Source: Acetobacteraceae bacterium
Lineage (GTDB): Bacteria; Pseudomonadota; Alphaproteobacteria; Acetobacterales; Acetobacteraceae
NCBI GenBank assembly: GCA_947474705.1
Contig: CANJJS010000010.1
Span: forward strand, 22,199-86,198
DNA length: 64,000 nt
Direction of reading: 5' to 3'
This document shows positions 17,503 to 26,523 of the stretch, in pieces. Every line of letters starts with the position of its first letter. The stretch's first letter is position 1. The translations under genes were made by a program, and so were the position numbers. A model generated the notes under the pieces. The model worked only from the letters and a program-made list of their open reading frames with translations, did no database searches and was not told where the DNA came from.

Positions 17503-18566
17503 TTCGGCGGCTCGGCGGCGGGTGGAGACTGACCCGGTTCGGGCGCGGGCGGGGGCGCCGGGGGTGGGGCTTTAAGGTCGTCCAGAGCCGGGATGAAGGC
17601 TTTTTCTTTCCACTGTCCCGTTTGAAACGCCCAGCCCGCCAGCTTCGCGTTCAGTTTTTCGACATCCGCCTTGCGCGCCTCGGTGCCCGTCACCTTGAAG
17701 CGCGTCCAGGAATCCTTGTCCTGCCGGTTGACCGTGACCGAAATCTCCAGGCCGTCGGACGTCGAGAAAACCGCCTCGCCCGCTTTGTCGCCGATCGGTT
17801 CCTTGTCGCTTTTCACGTCCTGGAAGGTCAGCGTCTCCAGCGCGCGGGCGACATCGTCGAGCTTGTAATCCTCCAGCTTCGGATACTCGGCGGGGACCGT
17901 CACTTTCAGCTTCTCGCCGTCGCGGGCCAGTTCGATTTTGCTGTCGCCGTTGGTGGCGGCGACCTTGGCGATGGTGCCATGGGCGATGTTGATCACGTCG
18001 CGGTCGAGCCAGACCTGCGGGTCGGTGTCCGCCTGCAACCCGCCCTCGGCCAGCCAGCTTTGCGGATCGCCGGGCAGACGCACATAGACCTGTTCCGGCA
18101 CATGGCCCTGGGTGCGCATCCGGCGGTGGCCGACGATGACGGCGACGATCGGCTTGCCGCCGGCGTCCAGCACCCGCAGCAGATTGGCGGTGCCCTCTTT
18201 TTCCGCGGTGGGGTCCTCGACCCCGAGCCGCGCGTATTGCGTGGGATCGGACGTCCGGGGTTCCGTCAACCGCAGTTCGGTCAGCGTCGTCAGCATGCCC
18301 CGCAGCTTGGACTCGAGCACGCGGTAGCCGCCGCGATCGGCGATGCCCCAGATGCCGTCCCTCAACTCGACGACCGTGGTTTTGCCTTTGCCGGTGATTT
18401 CGATCCGGCGCGCGTCCTTCAGCTTCGCCGCGAGGTCCGGGAACATCAGTTTCCCGGAATCCATCGCCACCCGCTGATCCGGCCTTGTCGCGGCGCCGAA
18501 ATACCACCCCGCGCCCACCGCGACGCACCCCGCGACGACCATGGCGAGCAGTCTGTTCTGGTTCAT
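17499..18566 (-). CDS. DUF4340 domain protein (ABC/Gld-associated)
   Basis: A 355-residue protein with an N-terminal membrane anchor (LLAMVVAGCVAVGAGWYFGAAT) and a periplasmic body. Repeated segments such as VVELRDGIWGIADRGGYRVLESKLRGMLTTLTELRLTEPR match DUF4340. The C terminus is a proline-rich tail (APPPAPPPAPEPGQSPPAAEPPK). DUF4340 proteins are regularly encoded next to GldG-like proteins and ABC-2 transporters. It follows the GldG-like gene after 15 bases and overlaps the Nudix gene. Confidence 0.88.
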   Translation of the reverse strand: MNQNRLLAMVVAGCVAVGAGWYFGAATRPDQRVAMDSGKLMFPDLAAKLKDARRIEITGKGKTTVVELRDGIWGIADRGGYRVLESKLRGMLTTLTELRLTEPRTSDPTQYARLGVEDPTAEKEGTANLLRVLDAGGKPIVAVIVGHRRMRTQGHVPEQVYVRLPGDPQSWLAEGGLQADTDPQVWLDRDVINIAHGTIAKVAATNGDSKIELARDGEKLKVTVPAEYPKLEDYKLDDVARALETLTFQDVKSDKEPIGDKAGEAVFSTSDGLEISVTVNRQDKDSWTRFKVTGTEARKADVEKLNAKLAGWAFQTGQWKEKAFIPALDDLKAPPPAPPPAPEPGQSPPAAEPPK

Positions 18567-18581
18567 GCGCGTATCCCCCGC

Positions 18582-20492
18582 TCAGGCCGCCGCCCGCGCG
18601 CGGGCGCGGCGGGTTCGTTGCACCATCGCCAGCACCACCGCGAGCACCGTCAGCGCCGCCGGCACCACGGCGATGTTGACGACCCGCAGCGTGGTGTCGA
18701 GCGAGGAGATTTCGCGGTTCAGTTCCAGTTGCACATCGCGCAGCTTTTTACGCGTATCGACGATGTCCTTGCGGGCCGCGTCGATGGCGGCGCGCTGTTC
18801 CGGGGTGATCACGGCCTCGGCCTTGCCGCCCTCCGCGCCGCCGCCGGTGCGCAGACCGCGGAGGGTTTTTTCGACCTCTTCCAGATGGGTTTTCAGCGCC
18901 TGCTCGGTCTGGCGATACTTCGCCTCGGCGTTGCTCTGGATCGCCGCGACGCGTTCGAAGGGCCGGTTGGTGTCGCCGCGCGAGCGGAGCCCGATCAGCG
19001 AATCGCCGCCCGCCAAGGTGCCGATCAGGTTGGCGACGAAGGGGCCGTTGTCGGCGAAGGGGGTGGCGGTGGACTGGCCGAAGAAATCGGCGACGCGCAC
19101 CCAGTAACGATCCGCGAGAATATCGGAGTCGGCGACCACGACCATGTTCGCGGGCTCTTTCGTCTGCGCGACATGGGCCGGGAAATTGTCGGGACGCTTC
19201 TTGTCGGCGGGCAGGTCCGGCGGACCGGCGAAGGCGGATTTCAACTGTCCCCGGACGCGGGCGGCGATGACGCGCGGCCCGCCCTCGGGTTTGAAATTCG
19301 CCAGGATTTTGGCGGGTTCCGGCATCGACAATTTGTCGCGCGGCACCGAACCGGACCGCGCGCTGGTCGTCAGCAGCGGGGTGAACTCGATGGTCGCGCC
19401 CGCCGCCTTCGAAATCGACCCCGGCGAGGCCACGGTCACCTGCGTCAGATCGGCGGTCGCCGGATCGTCCTTGTTGATGCCATCGCGGATATTGAACCAG
19501 GCGACATAGTTCACCGCCTGCATCCGGTCGTCGCCACCGGCGCGGACCCGCCAGGCGCCGGTCAGATCGCCGGTCACCTGTGCCGAATCGAACGCGACCC
19601 CCCAGGCATCGAACAGTTTCTTCAGGTCGGAGGAGGTGTCCGTGGGCGGCATGCCCGTCGGCGAGGGCGTCGCCGCCATCGCCTCGCTCCAGGGATCGAC
19701 CATCGCCATCAGCTTGCCGCCGCGCATAACGAACTGGTCGATGGCGTAAAGCGTGGGTTCGGACAGCTCGCGCGCGGAGGCGACGAGCAGCACCTGAATC
19801 TCCGGGTCGATCGTCTGGGCGTCCAGCGGGATCGTCTTGATCTGGTTGGTCTGGCGCAGCAGCAGCGACGACGCGTAGGGCTGCCCGCCCGGCCCCCTGC
19901 CCTGCGACATCATCATCGCGCGGGGATCGCCATCCAGCGGCAGCGAGGACATGACGCCCACGACTGTCCGTTTCGGGTTGGAAAGTTCGTAAACCAGCTT
20001 GGTCAGGTCGAATTCCAGGAACCGCTCGCGCTCCGCCTGGAAGAAGGGGATGGTGCGCTCGTCGTCTTCCAGGTTCGATCCGGCGAGGCCGAAATAGACC
20101 TGGTTGCCGCCGTTATCGACCGGAACGCCCTGCAACCCGTAGGCGACGGCGCGGTCCTCGGTGTCGGAGAAGGGTTCGGGGTCGTAGAATTCGACGCGCA
20201 CCTTGCCGTTGGAGACCGAGGCGTATTCGCGCAGCATTTCCCGGATGTGGTCGGCGTAGGTGCCGTAGACCGGGATCGTCGCGCCAAGACGCCGCGAATA
20301 GAAGAAGCGCAGCGTGATCGGCTCCTTCAAATTCGCCAGCACCTGTTTGGTGCCGCGCGACAGGGTGTACATTTGCCCCTGTGTCGCGTCGATCCGGATG
20401 CTGGAGAGGCGCGCGTCGGCGAACATGTTGACACCGATGGCGATGGCCGCGGCGGCGAGGATGCCGACAATCGAAAAAGACAGACGCCGCAT
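18582..20492 (-). CDS. GldG-like ABC-transporter auxiliary protein
   Basis: A 636-residue protein with an N-terminal membrane segment (SFSIVGILAAAAIAIGVNMFA), a large extracytoplasmic domain, a predicted coiled region with TEQALKTHLEEVEKTLRGL and DIVDTRKKLRDVQLELNREIS, and a C-terminal membrane helix (VPAALTVLAVVLAMVQ) followed by a basic tail. The start with ATQGQMYTLSRGTKQVLANLKEPITLRFFYS is diagnostic of the GldG/ABC_transp_aux family. It works with the adjacent ABC permease and ATPase. In Bacteroidetes, GldA/F/G are linked to gliding, but in proteobacteria the substrate is unknown. Confidence 0.9.
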   Translation of the reverse strand: MRRLSFSIVGILAAAAIAIGVNMFADARLSSIRIDATQGQMYTLSRGTKQVLANLKEPITLRFFYSRRLGATIPVYGTYADHIREMLREYASVSNGKVRVEFYDPEPFSDTEDRAVAYGLQGVPVDNGGNQVYFGLAGSNLEDDERTIPFFQAERERFLEFDLTKLVYELSNPKRTVVGVMSSLPLDGDPRAMMMSQGRGPGGQPYASSLLLRQTNQIKTIPLDAQTIDPEIQVLLVASARELSEPTLYAIDQFVMRGGKLMAMVDPWSEAMAATPSPTGMPPTDTSSDLKKLFDAWGVAFDSAQVTGDLTGAWRVRAGGDDRMQAVNYVAWFNIRDGINKDDPATADLTQVTVASPGSISKAAGATIEFTPLLTTSARSGSVPRDKLSMPEPAKILANFKPEGGPRVIAARVRGQLKSAFAGPPDLPADKKRPDNFPAHVAQTKEPANMVVVADSDILADRYWVRVADFFGQSTATPFADNGPFVANLIGTLAGGDSLIGLRSRGDTNRPFERVAAIQSNAEAKYRQTEQALKTHLEEVEKTLRGLRTGGGAEGGKAEAVITPEQRAAIDAARKDIVDTRKKLRDVQLELNREISSLDTTLRVVNIAVVPAALTVLAVVLAMVQRTRRARARAAA

Positions 20493-20495
20493 GGA

Positions 20496-21227
20496 TCAAT
20501 CCGCCTTACGCTGGTCGACGAGCACCGTGGTCAGGAACAGCCAGAACCCGATGAACGTCGCGAAGAACACGAGATCCCGCAGCGCGATAATGCCGCGGGT
20601 GAACGCCTGGTAGCGATCGACGATGGCGAAGCTCCGCGCCACTTCCGCCAAAGAGGGCGTGTTGCGGCTGAGGAAGTCCGTGACCAGCGGGTAAGACGCC
20701 GCCGCGAACAGGAAGCAGATCGCCACGCCGAGAACGAAGGCGATGACCTGGTTCCGCGTCAACGCCGACATCGCCGAACCCACGGACAAAAACGCCCCCG
20801 CGATCAGCAACGCGCCGAGATAGCCGGTGGCGACGACTCCCATGTCGGGAGCGCCGAGAAACCGCACCGTCAGCACGATCGGAAAGGTCAGCGCCAGCGC
20901 GATGGCGCAGAACGCCCATGCCGCCAGGAATTTTCCGAGCACCGCCTGTCCCTGGGTGATTGGCAGGGTGAGCAGAAGCTCGATGGTGCCGACGCGGCGT
21001 TCCTCAGCCCAAAGCCGCATGGTGATGGCCGGGACCAGAAGCAGGAAAACCCACGGCAAAAAATTGAAGAAGGGGACGAGGTCGGCCTGGCCGCGGTCGA
21101 AGAAATTGCCCATGTTGAAGGTCAGCGTGCCCTGCAACACCAGGAAGATGACGATGAACACGGTCGCGACGGGGGTGGCGAAATAGGCGGACAGTTCGCG
21201 TCCGGCGATGATCAGGGTCTGGCGCAC
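20496..21227 (-). CDS. ABC-2 type transporter permease (GldF-like)
   Basis: A 243-residue membrane protein with about six hydrophobic segments. MRQTLIIAGRELSAYFATPVATVFIVIFLVLQG and the FLPWVFLLLVPAITMRLWAEERRVGTIELLLTLPI block are characteristic of ABC-2 permeases. It lies 2 bases after the ATPase stop and 3 bases before the GldG-like start. It presumably forms the membrane channel of an export-type system. Confidence 0.93.
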   Translation of the reverse strand: MRQTLIIAGRELSAYFATPVATVFIVIFLVLQGTLTFNMGNFFDRGQADLVPFFNFLPWVFLLLVPAITMRLWAEERRVGTIELLLTLPITQGQAVLGKFLAAWAFCAIALALTFPIVLTVRFLGAPDMGVVATGYLGALLIAGAFLSVGSAMSALTRNQVIAFVLGVAICFLFAAASYPLVTDFLSRNTPSLAEVARSFAIVDRYQAFTRGIIALRDLVFFATFIGFWLFLTTVLVDQRKAD

Positions 21228-21229
21228 GG

Positions 21230-21973
21230 TCAGGCGGCCTCCAACGTCAGTTGCCGGAAGACGTCGTCGAGTTTGCCCGACGGCGCCATTTTGTGCAGTT
21301 CCGCCGGCGTGGCGTCGGCGACGACCTTGCCCGCGGCGATGACGATGGCGCGGGTGCAGACGGCGTCCACCTCCTCCAGGATATGGGTGGAGATGACGAT
21401 GGCTTTTTCCGGCCGCATCTGGTCGATCAGGGTCCGGACCTCGTGCTTCTGGTTCGGATCGAGCCCGTCGGTGGGTTCGTCCAGCACCAGCACAGGCGGA
21501 TCGTGCAACAGCGCCTGGGCCAGGCCGACGCGGCGCTTGAAACCTTTCGACAATGTTTCAACGGGTTGCAGCCTGACGCTCTCAAGCCTGGTGAGGCCGA
21601 GCGCATGGGCCACGCGGTCGGTCAGTTCCGATCCACGGTAGCCGCGGATGCGGGCGCAAAATTTGAGAAATCCGGTGACGGACATTTCGCCGTAGGTTGG
21701 GGCGCCTTCGGGCAGGAACCCGAGCACCGTCCTGGCGGCGACGCCGTCGGACTGGACGTCGTGGCCCAGTATTCGCGCGGCACCCGCGGTTGGGATCATG
21801 AAGCCGGCGAGCATGCGCATGGTGGTGGATTTGCCGGCGCCGTTGGGGCCAAGGAACCCGAGCACCTCGCCTTTCGAGACGTTGAAGCTGACGTTGTCGA
21901 CGGCCGTGAAGGCGCCGAAGCGCTTGGTCAGTCCCTCGATCTCGATAAGAACGGTCTGACCTGTCCCGGACAT
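21230..21973 (-). CDS. ABC transporter ATP-binding protein (GldA-like)
   Basis: A 247-residue ATPase. Walker A GPNGAGKST is at 42-50, the signature-like LSKGFKRR at 141-148 (LSKG replaces the canonical LSGGQ, as in GldA/NatA ATPases) and Walker B LVLDEPTDGLDP at about 162-173. It is the first gene of the ATPase-permease-GldG-DUF4340-Nudix operon. The upstream gap of about 258 bases to the divergent gene at 22232 would hold both promoters. Confidence 0.94.
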   Translation of the reverse strand: MSGTGQTVLIEIEGLTKRFGAFTAVDNVSFNVSKGEVLGFLGPNGAGKSTTMRMLAGFMIPTAGAARILGHDVQSDGVAARTVLGFLPEGAPTYGEMSVTGFLKFCARIRGYRGSELTDRVAHALGLTRLESVRLQPVETLSKGFKRRVGLAQALLHDPPVLVLDEPTDGLDPNQKHEVRTLIDQMRPEKAIVISTHILEEVDAVCTRAIVIAAGKVVADATPAELHKMAPSGKLDDVFRQLTLEAA

Positions 21974-22231
21974 TTATCGTTCTCCTCGCCCTGCCTGTTG
22001 GCTGGGAGATAGCGCATTCGCGGCCCCGCGCAAGGGCGGGCGAACATGTTGGCGCTTTGCCTGACATGGGGCGGGCGGCGGCCAAAGACTTCCATTCTTC
22101 GCGGCGCCGCCACGCGCGCCGTTGCGTCCGGGCGGGCGCGGCATACATTCAGGTGCGAACCCACGGGCCGGACGCGAGTCGGGTCCTGGCCGCGCCGTGC
22201 TCGCGGCATGGGGTGGGTCTGGAGGCCTGAA

Positions 22232-22966
22232 ATGCGCGCGTCGCCGCTTTTTGTTCTGATGTCCTGTTCGTGGCTCGGTTTGGCTGGTCCCGCATGTGCC
22301 TGGACCGCGGGCGAAACCGCGGCGTCCCCAGGTGTCGCCGGCGCGCCGGGTTCGTTGCTGGCGCCGCGGCCGTCCGGGCCGTTGCCCGCGCCGGTTTCAC
22401 CCGATACCGCGGCGCCGCTGCCATCCGGCTGGCCCATGAATGCCGGGGTCCCGGCGGACCCGCGGCAGGCTCAGGAAGCGCCCGGGTCTGGGCGGACCTC
22501 CGTGACGGTGGAACCCTTGCAGCCACTGACCCCGGCCGGGCGGCCCCTTCGCTCCGAACGGGGGCCCTCCGAACGGGGTCCCTTTGGCGCGGCGCCGCTC
22601 TCCCTGGCGCCGCCGCTGTCCGCCACGCCGGGTGGAAAAACGGCGCCCGCCGCCGGTGCGCCGGTCGTGTCCCAGAAACTGCCCACCCCCGCTTTGTCGC
22701 CGGAAGCCGGGCCCGGCGATTTCCTCCGCGCCGCCCGGAGCGCCGTGCTTGGCGGGCGGATCGGCGAGGCCCGCTCGGCCCTGGAAATGGCGCAGACACG
22801 CTTGCTCAGCCGGGTCATCGACGCGGGCAAGGAGCGCGAACCCAGCGACGACCTCGCGGTCAGGCAGATCGGCGAGGCGATTGCGGCGCTGATCGCGAAC
22901 GACCGGATGAACAGTGTCGGCATGATCGAACGCGCGAGCGCGACGCTTGGCGTGCCGCTGAACTGA
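22232..22966 (+). CDS. secreted proline-rich protein with a C-terminal helical domain, unknown function
   Basis: A 244-residue protein. The ATG at 22232 is chosen because GGAGG lies 6 bases before it, and what follows is a convincing signal peptide (MRASPLFVLMSCSWLGLAGPACA). The middle 130 residues are low complexity, rich in Pro, Ala and Gly. The last 80 residues form a helical block (DFLRAARSAVLGGRIGEARSAL, then QIGEAIAALIANDRM), possibly a short TPR-like hairpin pair. I have no assigned function. The architecture resembles hypothetical envelope proteins of Acetobacteraceae, though this is an impression, not a search result. Confidence 0.7.
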   Translation: MRASPLFVLMSCSWLGLAGPACAWTAGETAASPGVAGAPGSLLAPRPSGPLPAPVSPDTAAPLPSGWPMNAGVPADPRQAQEAPGSGRTSVTVEPLQPLTPAGRPLRSERGPSERGPFGAAPLSLAPPLSATPGGKTAPAAGAPVVSQKLPTPALSPEAGPGDFLRAARSAVLGGRIGEARSALEMAQTRLLSRVIDAGKEREPSDDLAVRQIGEAIAALIANDRMNSVGMIERASATLGVPLN

Positions 22967-23040
22967 TCGCGGCCGCGCGGCGGTATTTCGACTCGGTTGG
23001 GCATAATTCCGTTATAAGAGACGTGTCTCAGGAGGGTGCC

Positions 23041-23514
23041 ATGTTCGTGAAGTCTTCGTTCATGAGGCGGTGCGCGGTTCGTGCCCTGGCGATCGCGTGC
23101 GTTCTCGCCGGGATGGCGCCGGCGGTTGAGGCGCGCGTGTTCGTGGGGGTGGGCGTGCCGTTGTATATCGGGCCGCCGGTCCTGATGCCGCCGCCTTATT
23201 ACGGGCCGTATTACGCGGTCCCGCCGCCCTGGTATGGGCCGCCGCCGGGAAGCACCTTCAATTACACGCCGCCACCGGCCGTGCCGCGCGATCTGGCGCC
23301 TCGCGGTGCAGGCCCGTCCGGCGGCGGGTATTCGCCTTCGGGCGGGTACACGCCGTCGATGGGCGGCGCGCCAACCGGAGGGGGACCCGGCGCCGGACAG
23401 GGCGTCTGCCGGGCCGGTCCTTATGTCTGCCCGCTGATCGAGGACGTGCCCCTTGGCGGGGACTGCGCCTGCCCATCGCATGACGGCCGCCCGGTCAGGG
23501 GGCGCGCCGGATAG
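23041..23514 (+). CDS. small secreted Pro/Gly/Tyr-rich protein with a four-cysteine C-terminal motif
   Basis: A 157-residue protein with AGGAGGG closely upstream and a signal peptide (AVRALAIACVLAGMAPAVEA). Then comes a low-complexity region of PP, YY, GPYY and GGGYSPSGGY repeats. The C terminus has Cys residues in CRAGPYVCPL and GDCACPS, which could form disulfides. It is probably periplasmic, outer-surface or membrane-associated. No enzymatic motif is present. It lies between a similar secreted protein and the GH15 enzyme. Confidence 0.75.
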   Translation: MFVKSSFMRRCAVRALAIACVLAGMAPAVEARVFVGVGVPLYIGPPVLMPPPYYGPYYAVPPPWYGPPPGSTFNYTPPPAVPRDLAPRGAGPSGGGYSPSGGYTPSMGGAPTGGGPGAGQGVCRAGPYVCPLIEDVPLGGDCACPSHDGRPVRGRAG

Positions 23515-23553
23515 CGGCGTCCGAGGCGTATGGACCGCCCGCGCCCGAGGCGC

Positions 23554-25329
23554 ATGGACCTGATCGAGGATCGCGCGGCGATAGGCGACGGCCAGTCGAT
23601 CGCTCTGGTCCGGCGCGACGGCGCCATCGACTGGCTGTGCCTGCCACGCTTCGACAGTCCGCCCTGTTTCGCGGCGCTGCTGGGCGGGCCGGAAAATGGC
23701 GTTTGGTGGCTTGGGCCGGCGGATGCGGGCACCTGCGCGCACCGCGCCTACCGCGACGGCACGCTGGTCCTGGAAACCGTGTTCGACCGCCCGGACGGCA
23801 CGGTGGCGATCGTCGACTTCATGGGGCCCGGTCCCGGCACGGTCGCGCGGATCGTCGAGGCCCGGCGCGGCGCGGTCCGCTGCGCCTCCGATTTCGCGCC
23901 GCGGCGCGATTTCGGACGCCGCGCGCCCGTTTTCAGCCCGATGGCGGATGGAACCGGCTTTTTCGCCGGGACGGGGGACGAGCGCCTCGCGATTCGCGCC
24001 GATGTGCCGATGCGCGTGGAGAACGGCGCCGTCGCCGCCCGGTTCGCGCTCGCCGCCGGCGAACGCGCCTGGTTTTCGCTGGCGTATGCGCCGGAGGGCG
24101 CGCCATTCCCTAACGGGCCGGACATGGACCGCGCCCAGGCGGAGGTCGAGGCGGCCTGGCGCGGCTGGATCGCGCGAAGCACCTATCGCGGACGCTGGCG
24201 CGGCGCGGTGGAGCGCGCATTGTTGACCCTGAAGGCGCTGACCTTCGCGCCAACGGGCGCCATGGCCGCGGCGCCGACCACGTCGCTGCCCGAATGGATC
24301 GGCGGATCGCGCAACTGGGATTACCGGTTCTGCTGGCCCAGAGATTCGAGTCTGGCGGCGCTGGCGCTGATGGGCGCGGGGTTCGGCGCCGAGGCACTGG
24401 CGCTGGCGGATTTTTTGGCCCGTTCGGTGCCGGCGGGCGAGGCGGCATTGCCACCGTTGCTTGGCGTGACCGGCGCGCCGCCGCCGCCGGAACGGGAGAT
24501 CCCGTGGCTCGCGGGTTTCGCGGCCTCGCGCCCCGTGCGCGCCGGCAATGCCGCCGTGGCGCAAACGCAGTTGGATGTGTTTGGAGAGGTCGAACTCGCG
24601 CTGTTCGAACTGGTCGCGCGGGGGCTCGCGCCCGCCGGGCGTCACTGGCCCTTTCGCCGGGCGGCGATCGAGCACCTGGAAACCGTCTGGCGCGGGCCCG
24701 ACGAGGGGATCTGGGAGGTACGCGGCGGGCCGCGCCAGTTCACGCTGTCGAAAGTCATGGTCTGGGTTGCCTTCGATCGGGCGATCCGGACGGCGGAAAC
24801 GCATGGGCTGCCGGCGCCCCTGGCGCGGTGGCGGGCGGCGCGGGCGGCGTGCCGGGAGATGGTGCTGACGCGCGGGTTCAACCGGGACCGCGGCGCGTTT
24901 ACTCAGACCCTCGACGGCATCGTGCTGGACGCGAGCCTGTTGCTGTTGCCTTTGGTGGGCTTCCTGCCGCCGGACGATCCGCGGATCGCGGGGACCGTCG
25001 CGGCCATCGGACGAGAGCTTTCGGCGAACGGCCTGATCCGGCGTTACGCAACAGAGACCGGCGCGGACGGGTTGCCGCCGGGGGAAGGCGTGTTTCTCGC
25101 CTGCGGGTTTTGGTATGTCTCGGCGCTGGCGCTGGGGGGACAGCGGACGGAAGCGGCGGCGTTGTTCGAACACATGCTCGGTCTGGCGAACGATGTCGGC
25201 TTGCTGGCCGAGGAATACGATCCGGTGGCGCGGCGCCAGCTTGGGAATTTTCCGCAGGGGTTTTCGCATTTGGCGCTGATCGGCGCGGCCCTGGCGTTGG
25301 ATGGCGGGACCGCGATGCCGCCCGGGTGA
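23554..25329 (+). CDS. glycoside hydrolase family 15 protein (glucoamylase/trehalase-like)
   Basis: A protein of about 591 residues. The N-terminal module starts MDLIEDRAAIGDGQSIALVRRDGAIDWLCLPRFDSP, typical of bacterial GH15 enzymes. The catalytic (alpha/alpha)6 barrel has SRNWDYRFCWPRDSS, GIWEVRGG (candidate catalytic Glu) and LLAEEYDP (second Glu). GH15 enzymes hydrolyse alpha-glucosidic bonds in starch, dextrin or trehalose. There is no signal peptide, so it is likely cytoplasmic. An ATG 24 bases upstream (23530) with an almost duplicated GAGGCG context is an alternative start adding MDRPRPRR; the later start fits the family better. Confidence 0.92.
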   Translation: MDLIEDRAAIGDGQSIALVRRDGAIDWLCLPRFDSPPCFAALLGGPENGVWWLGPADAGTCAHRAYRDGTLVLETVFDRPDGTVAIVDFMGPGPGTVARIVEARRGAVRCASDFAPRRDFGRRAPVFSPMADGTGFFAGTGDERLAIRADVPMRVENGAVAARFALAAGERAWFSLAYAPEGAPFPNGPDMDRAQAEVEAAWRGWIARSTYRGRWRGAVERALLTLKALTFAPTGAMAAAPTTSLPEWIGGSRNWDYRFCWPRDSSLAALALMGAGFGAEALALADFLARSVPAGEAALPPLLGVTGAPPPPEREIPWLAGFAASRPVRAGNAAVAQTQLDVFGEVELALFELVARGLAPAGRHWPFRRAAIEHLETVWRGPDEGIWEVRGGPRQFTLSKVMVWVAFDRAIRTAETHGLPAPLARWRAARAACREMVLTRGFNRDRGAFTQTLDGIVLDASLLLLPLVGFLPPDDPRIAGTVAAIGRELSANGLIRRYATETGADGLPPGEGVFLACGFWYVSALALGGQRTEAAALFEHMLGLANDVGLLAEEYDPVARRQLGNFPQGFSHLALIGAALALDGGTAMPPG

Positions 25330-25563
25330 GGCGGTCCCGGTGCTCGCGTCTGGAGGCGGCGCCGTTACCCCCGGCTACCGGTCCGCCGCACCGCTTCGAG
25401 CAGCGAATACCCCGCATGGCTGGCGGGTGGACGCCGCCGCCCTTGCCCTCAAACCCCGTTTCGGGCACTCAGCCCCCACTGCTCCAGGGCTTCGCGCGCG
25501 CCGAGGCGGCCGCGCGATCCGTTGGCCAGTTCGCGCCACCGTCAGAAAGCTCCGACAGGAAAC

Positions 25564-26490
25564 ATGTCCACGGAAACCTCGACCAAACACCGGCTGGAAC
25601 TCCCCGCCGCGGTCAACACGCGCCGGATCGTCTGGCCCTATGCCATCGCCATCGGGTCGTATCACGCGATTGCGTTGCTGGCGTTTCTGCCTTGGCTGTT
25701 CAGTTGGACGGGCGTCGGACTTGCCTTCGCGGGGACGTATCTGTTCGGGTGTCTGGGCATCAATCTTTGCTACCACCGCATTCTCACGCATCGCGGCATG
25801 GTCTGCCCGAAATGGCTCGAATACAGTTTCGCGACTCTCGGCGTCTGCTGCCTGCAGGACACGCCCGCGCGCTGGATCGCCGTCCACCGCCGGCACCACG
25901 AGCATTCCGACAAGCGCGACGATCCGCATTCGCCGCTGGCCGGGTTCTGGTGGGGGCATGTCGGGTGGATGCTGCTCGACAATCGGGATCTTTACCGGTT
26001 GGGGATTTTCGATCGCTACGCCAAGGATATTCTCCGGGATCCGTTTTACCGGCGGCTGGAGAAGCCGATCCTCTACGCGGGGATTATTCTGATTTCGTGG
26101 TATGTGTTCTTTCTCGGCGGGTTTCTGACCGGCCTCGCCGCCGGCCACAGTCTGGGCGAGTCCGCCCAATTCGGCGCCAGCGTTTTGATCTGGGGCGTGT
26201 TCGTCCGCACGGTGCTGGTCTGGCACATCACCTGGTCGGTGAATTCCCTGTCGCATCTCTGGGGTTATCGAAACTACGAAACCGCCGACGACAGCCGCAA
26301 CAACTGGCTGGTCGCGGTGCTGACCAGCGGCGAGGGCTGGCACAACAACCACCACGCCGACCCCCGCTCCGCCAGCCACGGCCATGGCGGCTGGGAGATC
26401 GATCTTATCTACGTGTTTGTCAGGGGGCTGGAAAAGCTCGGCCTGGCGAAGGACGTTCGCCGGCCGGGCGCGGGGCTGAAAAAAGGCTGA
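25564..26490 (+). CDS. acyl-CoA/fatty acid desaturase
   Basis: A 308-residue membrane di-iron desaturase. The three histidine boxes are HRILTH (71-76), HRRHH (108-112) and HNNHH (260-264). Several hydrophobic helices flank them, as in delta-9 desaturases that introduce a cis double bond into saturated acyl chains. The ATG 25564 is preceded by AGGAAAC; an earlier in-frame ATG (25522) adds 14 unlike residues. No electron donor gene is adjacent. The 235-base gap upstream holds nothing I can identify. A large palindrome follows 34 bases after the stop. Confidence 0.93.
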   Translation: MSTETSTKHRLELPAAVNTRRIVWPYAIAIGSYHAIALLAFLPWLFSWTGVGLAFAGTYLFGCLGINLCYHRILTHRGMVCPKWLEYSFATLGVCCLQDTPARWIAVHRRHHEHSDKRDDPHSPLAGFWWGHVGWMLLDNRDLYRLGIFDRYAKDILRDPFYRRLEKPILYAGIILISWYVFFLGGFLTGLAAGHSLGESAQFGASVLIWGVFVRTVLVWHITWSVNSLSHLWGYRNYETADDSRNNWLVAVLTSGEGWHNNHHADPRSASHGHGGWEIDLIYVFVRGLEKLGLAKDVRRPGAGLKKG

Positions 26491-26523
26491 CGGCGCCCAT
26501 GACCGCGGGGTGCCGGGTGGCGA

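Noticed and set aside
17622-21641. A plus-strand open frame of about 1339 codons antisense to the GldG-like operon
   Set aside because: Its translation is arginine/histidine-rich without domain motifs, and it lies opposite five genes with clear family motifs. In GC-rich DNA the antisense frame of a codon-biased gene often stays open.
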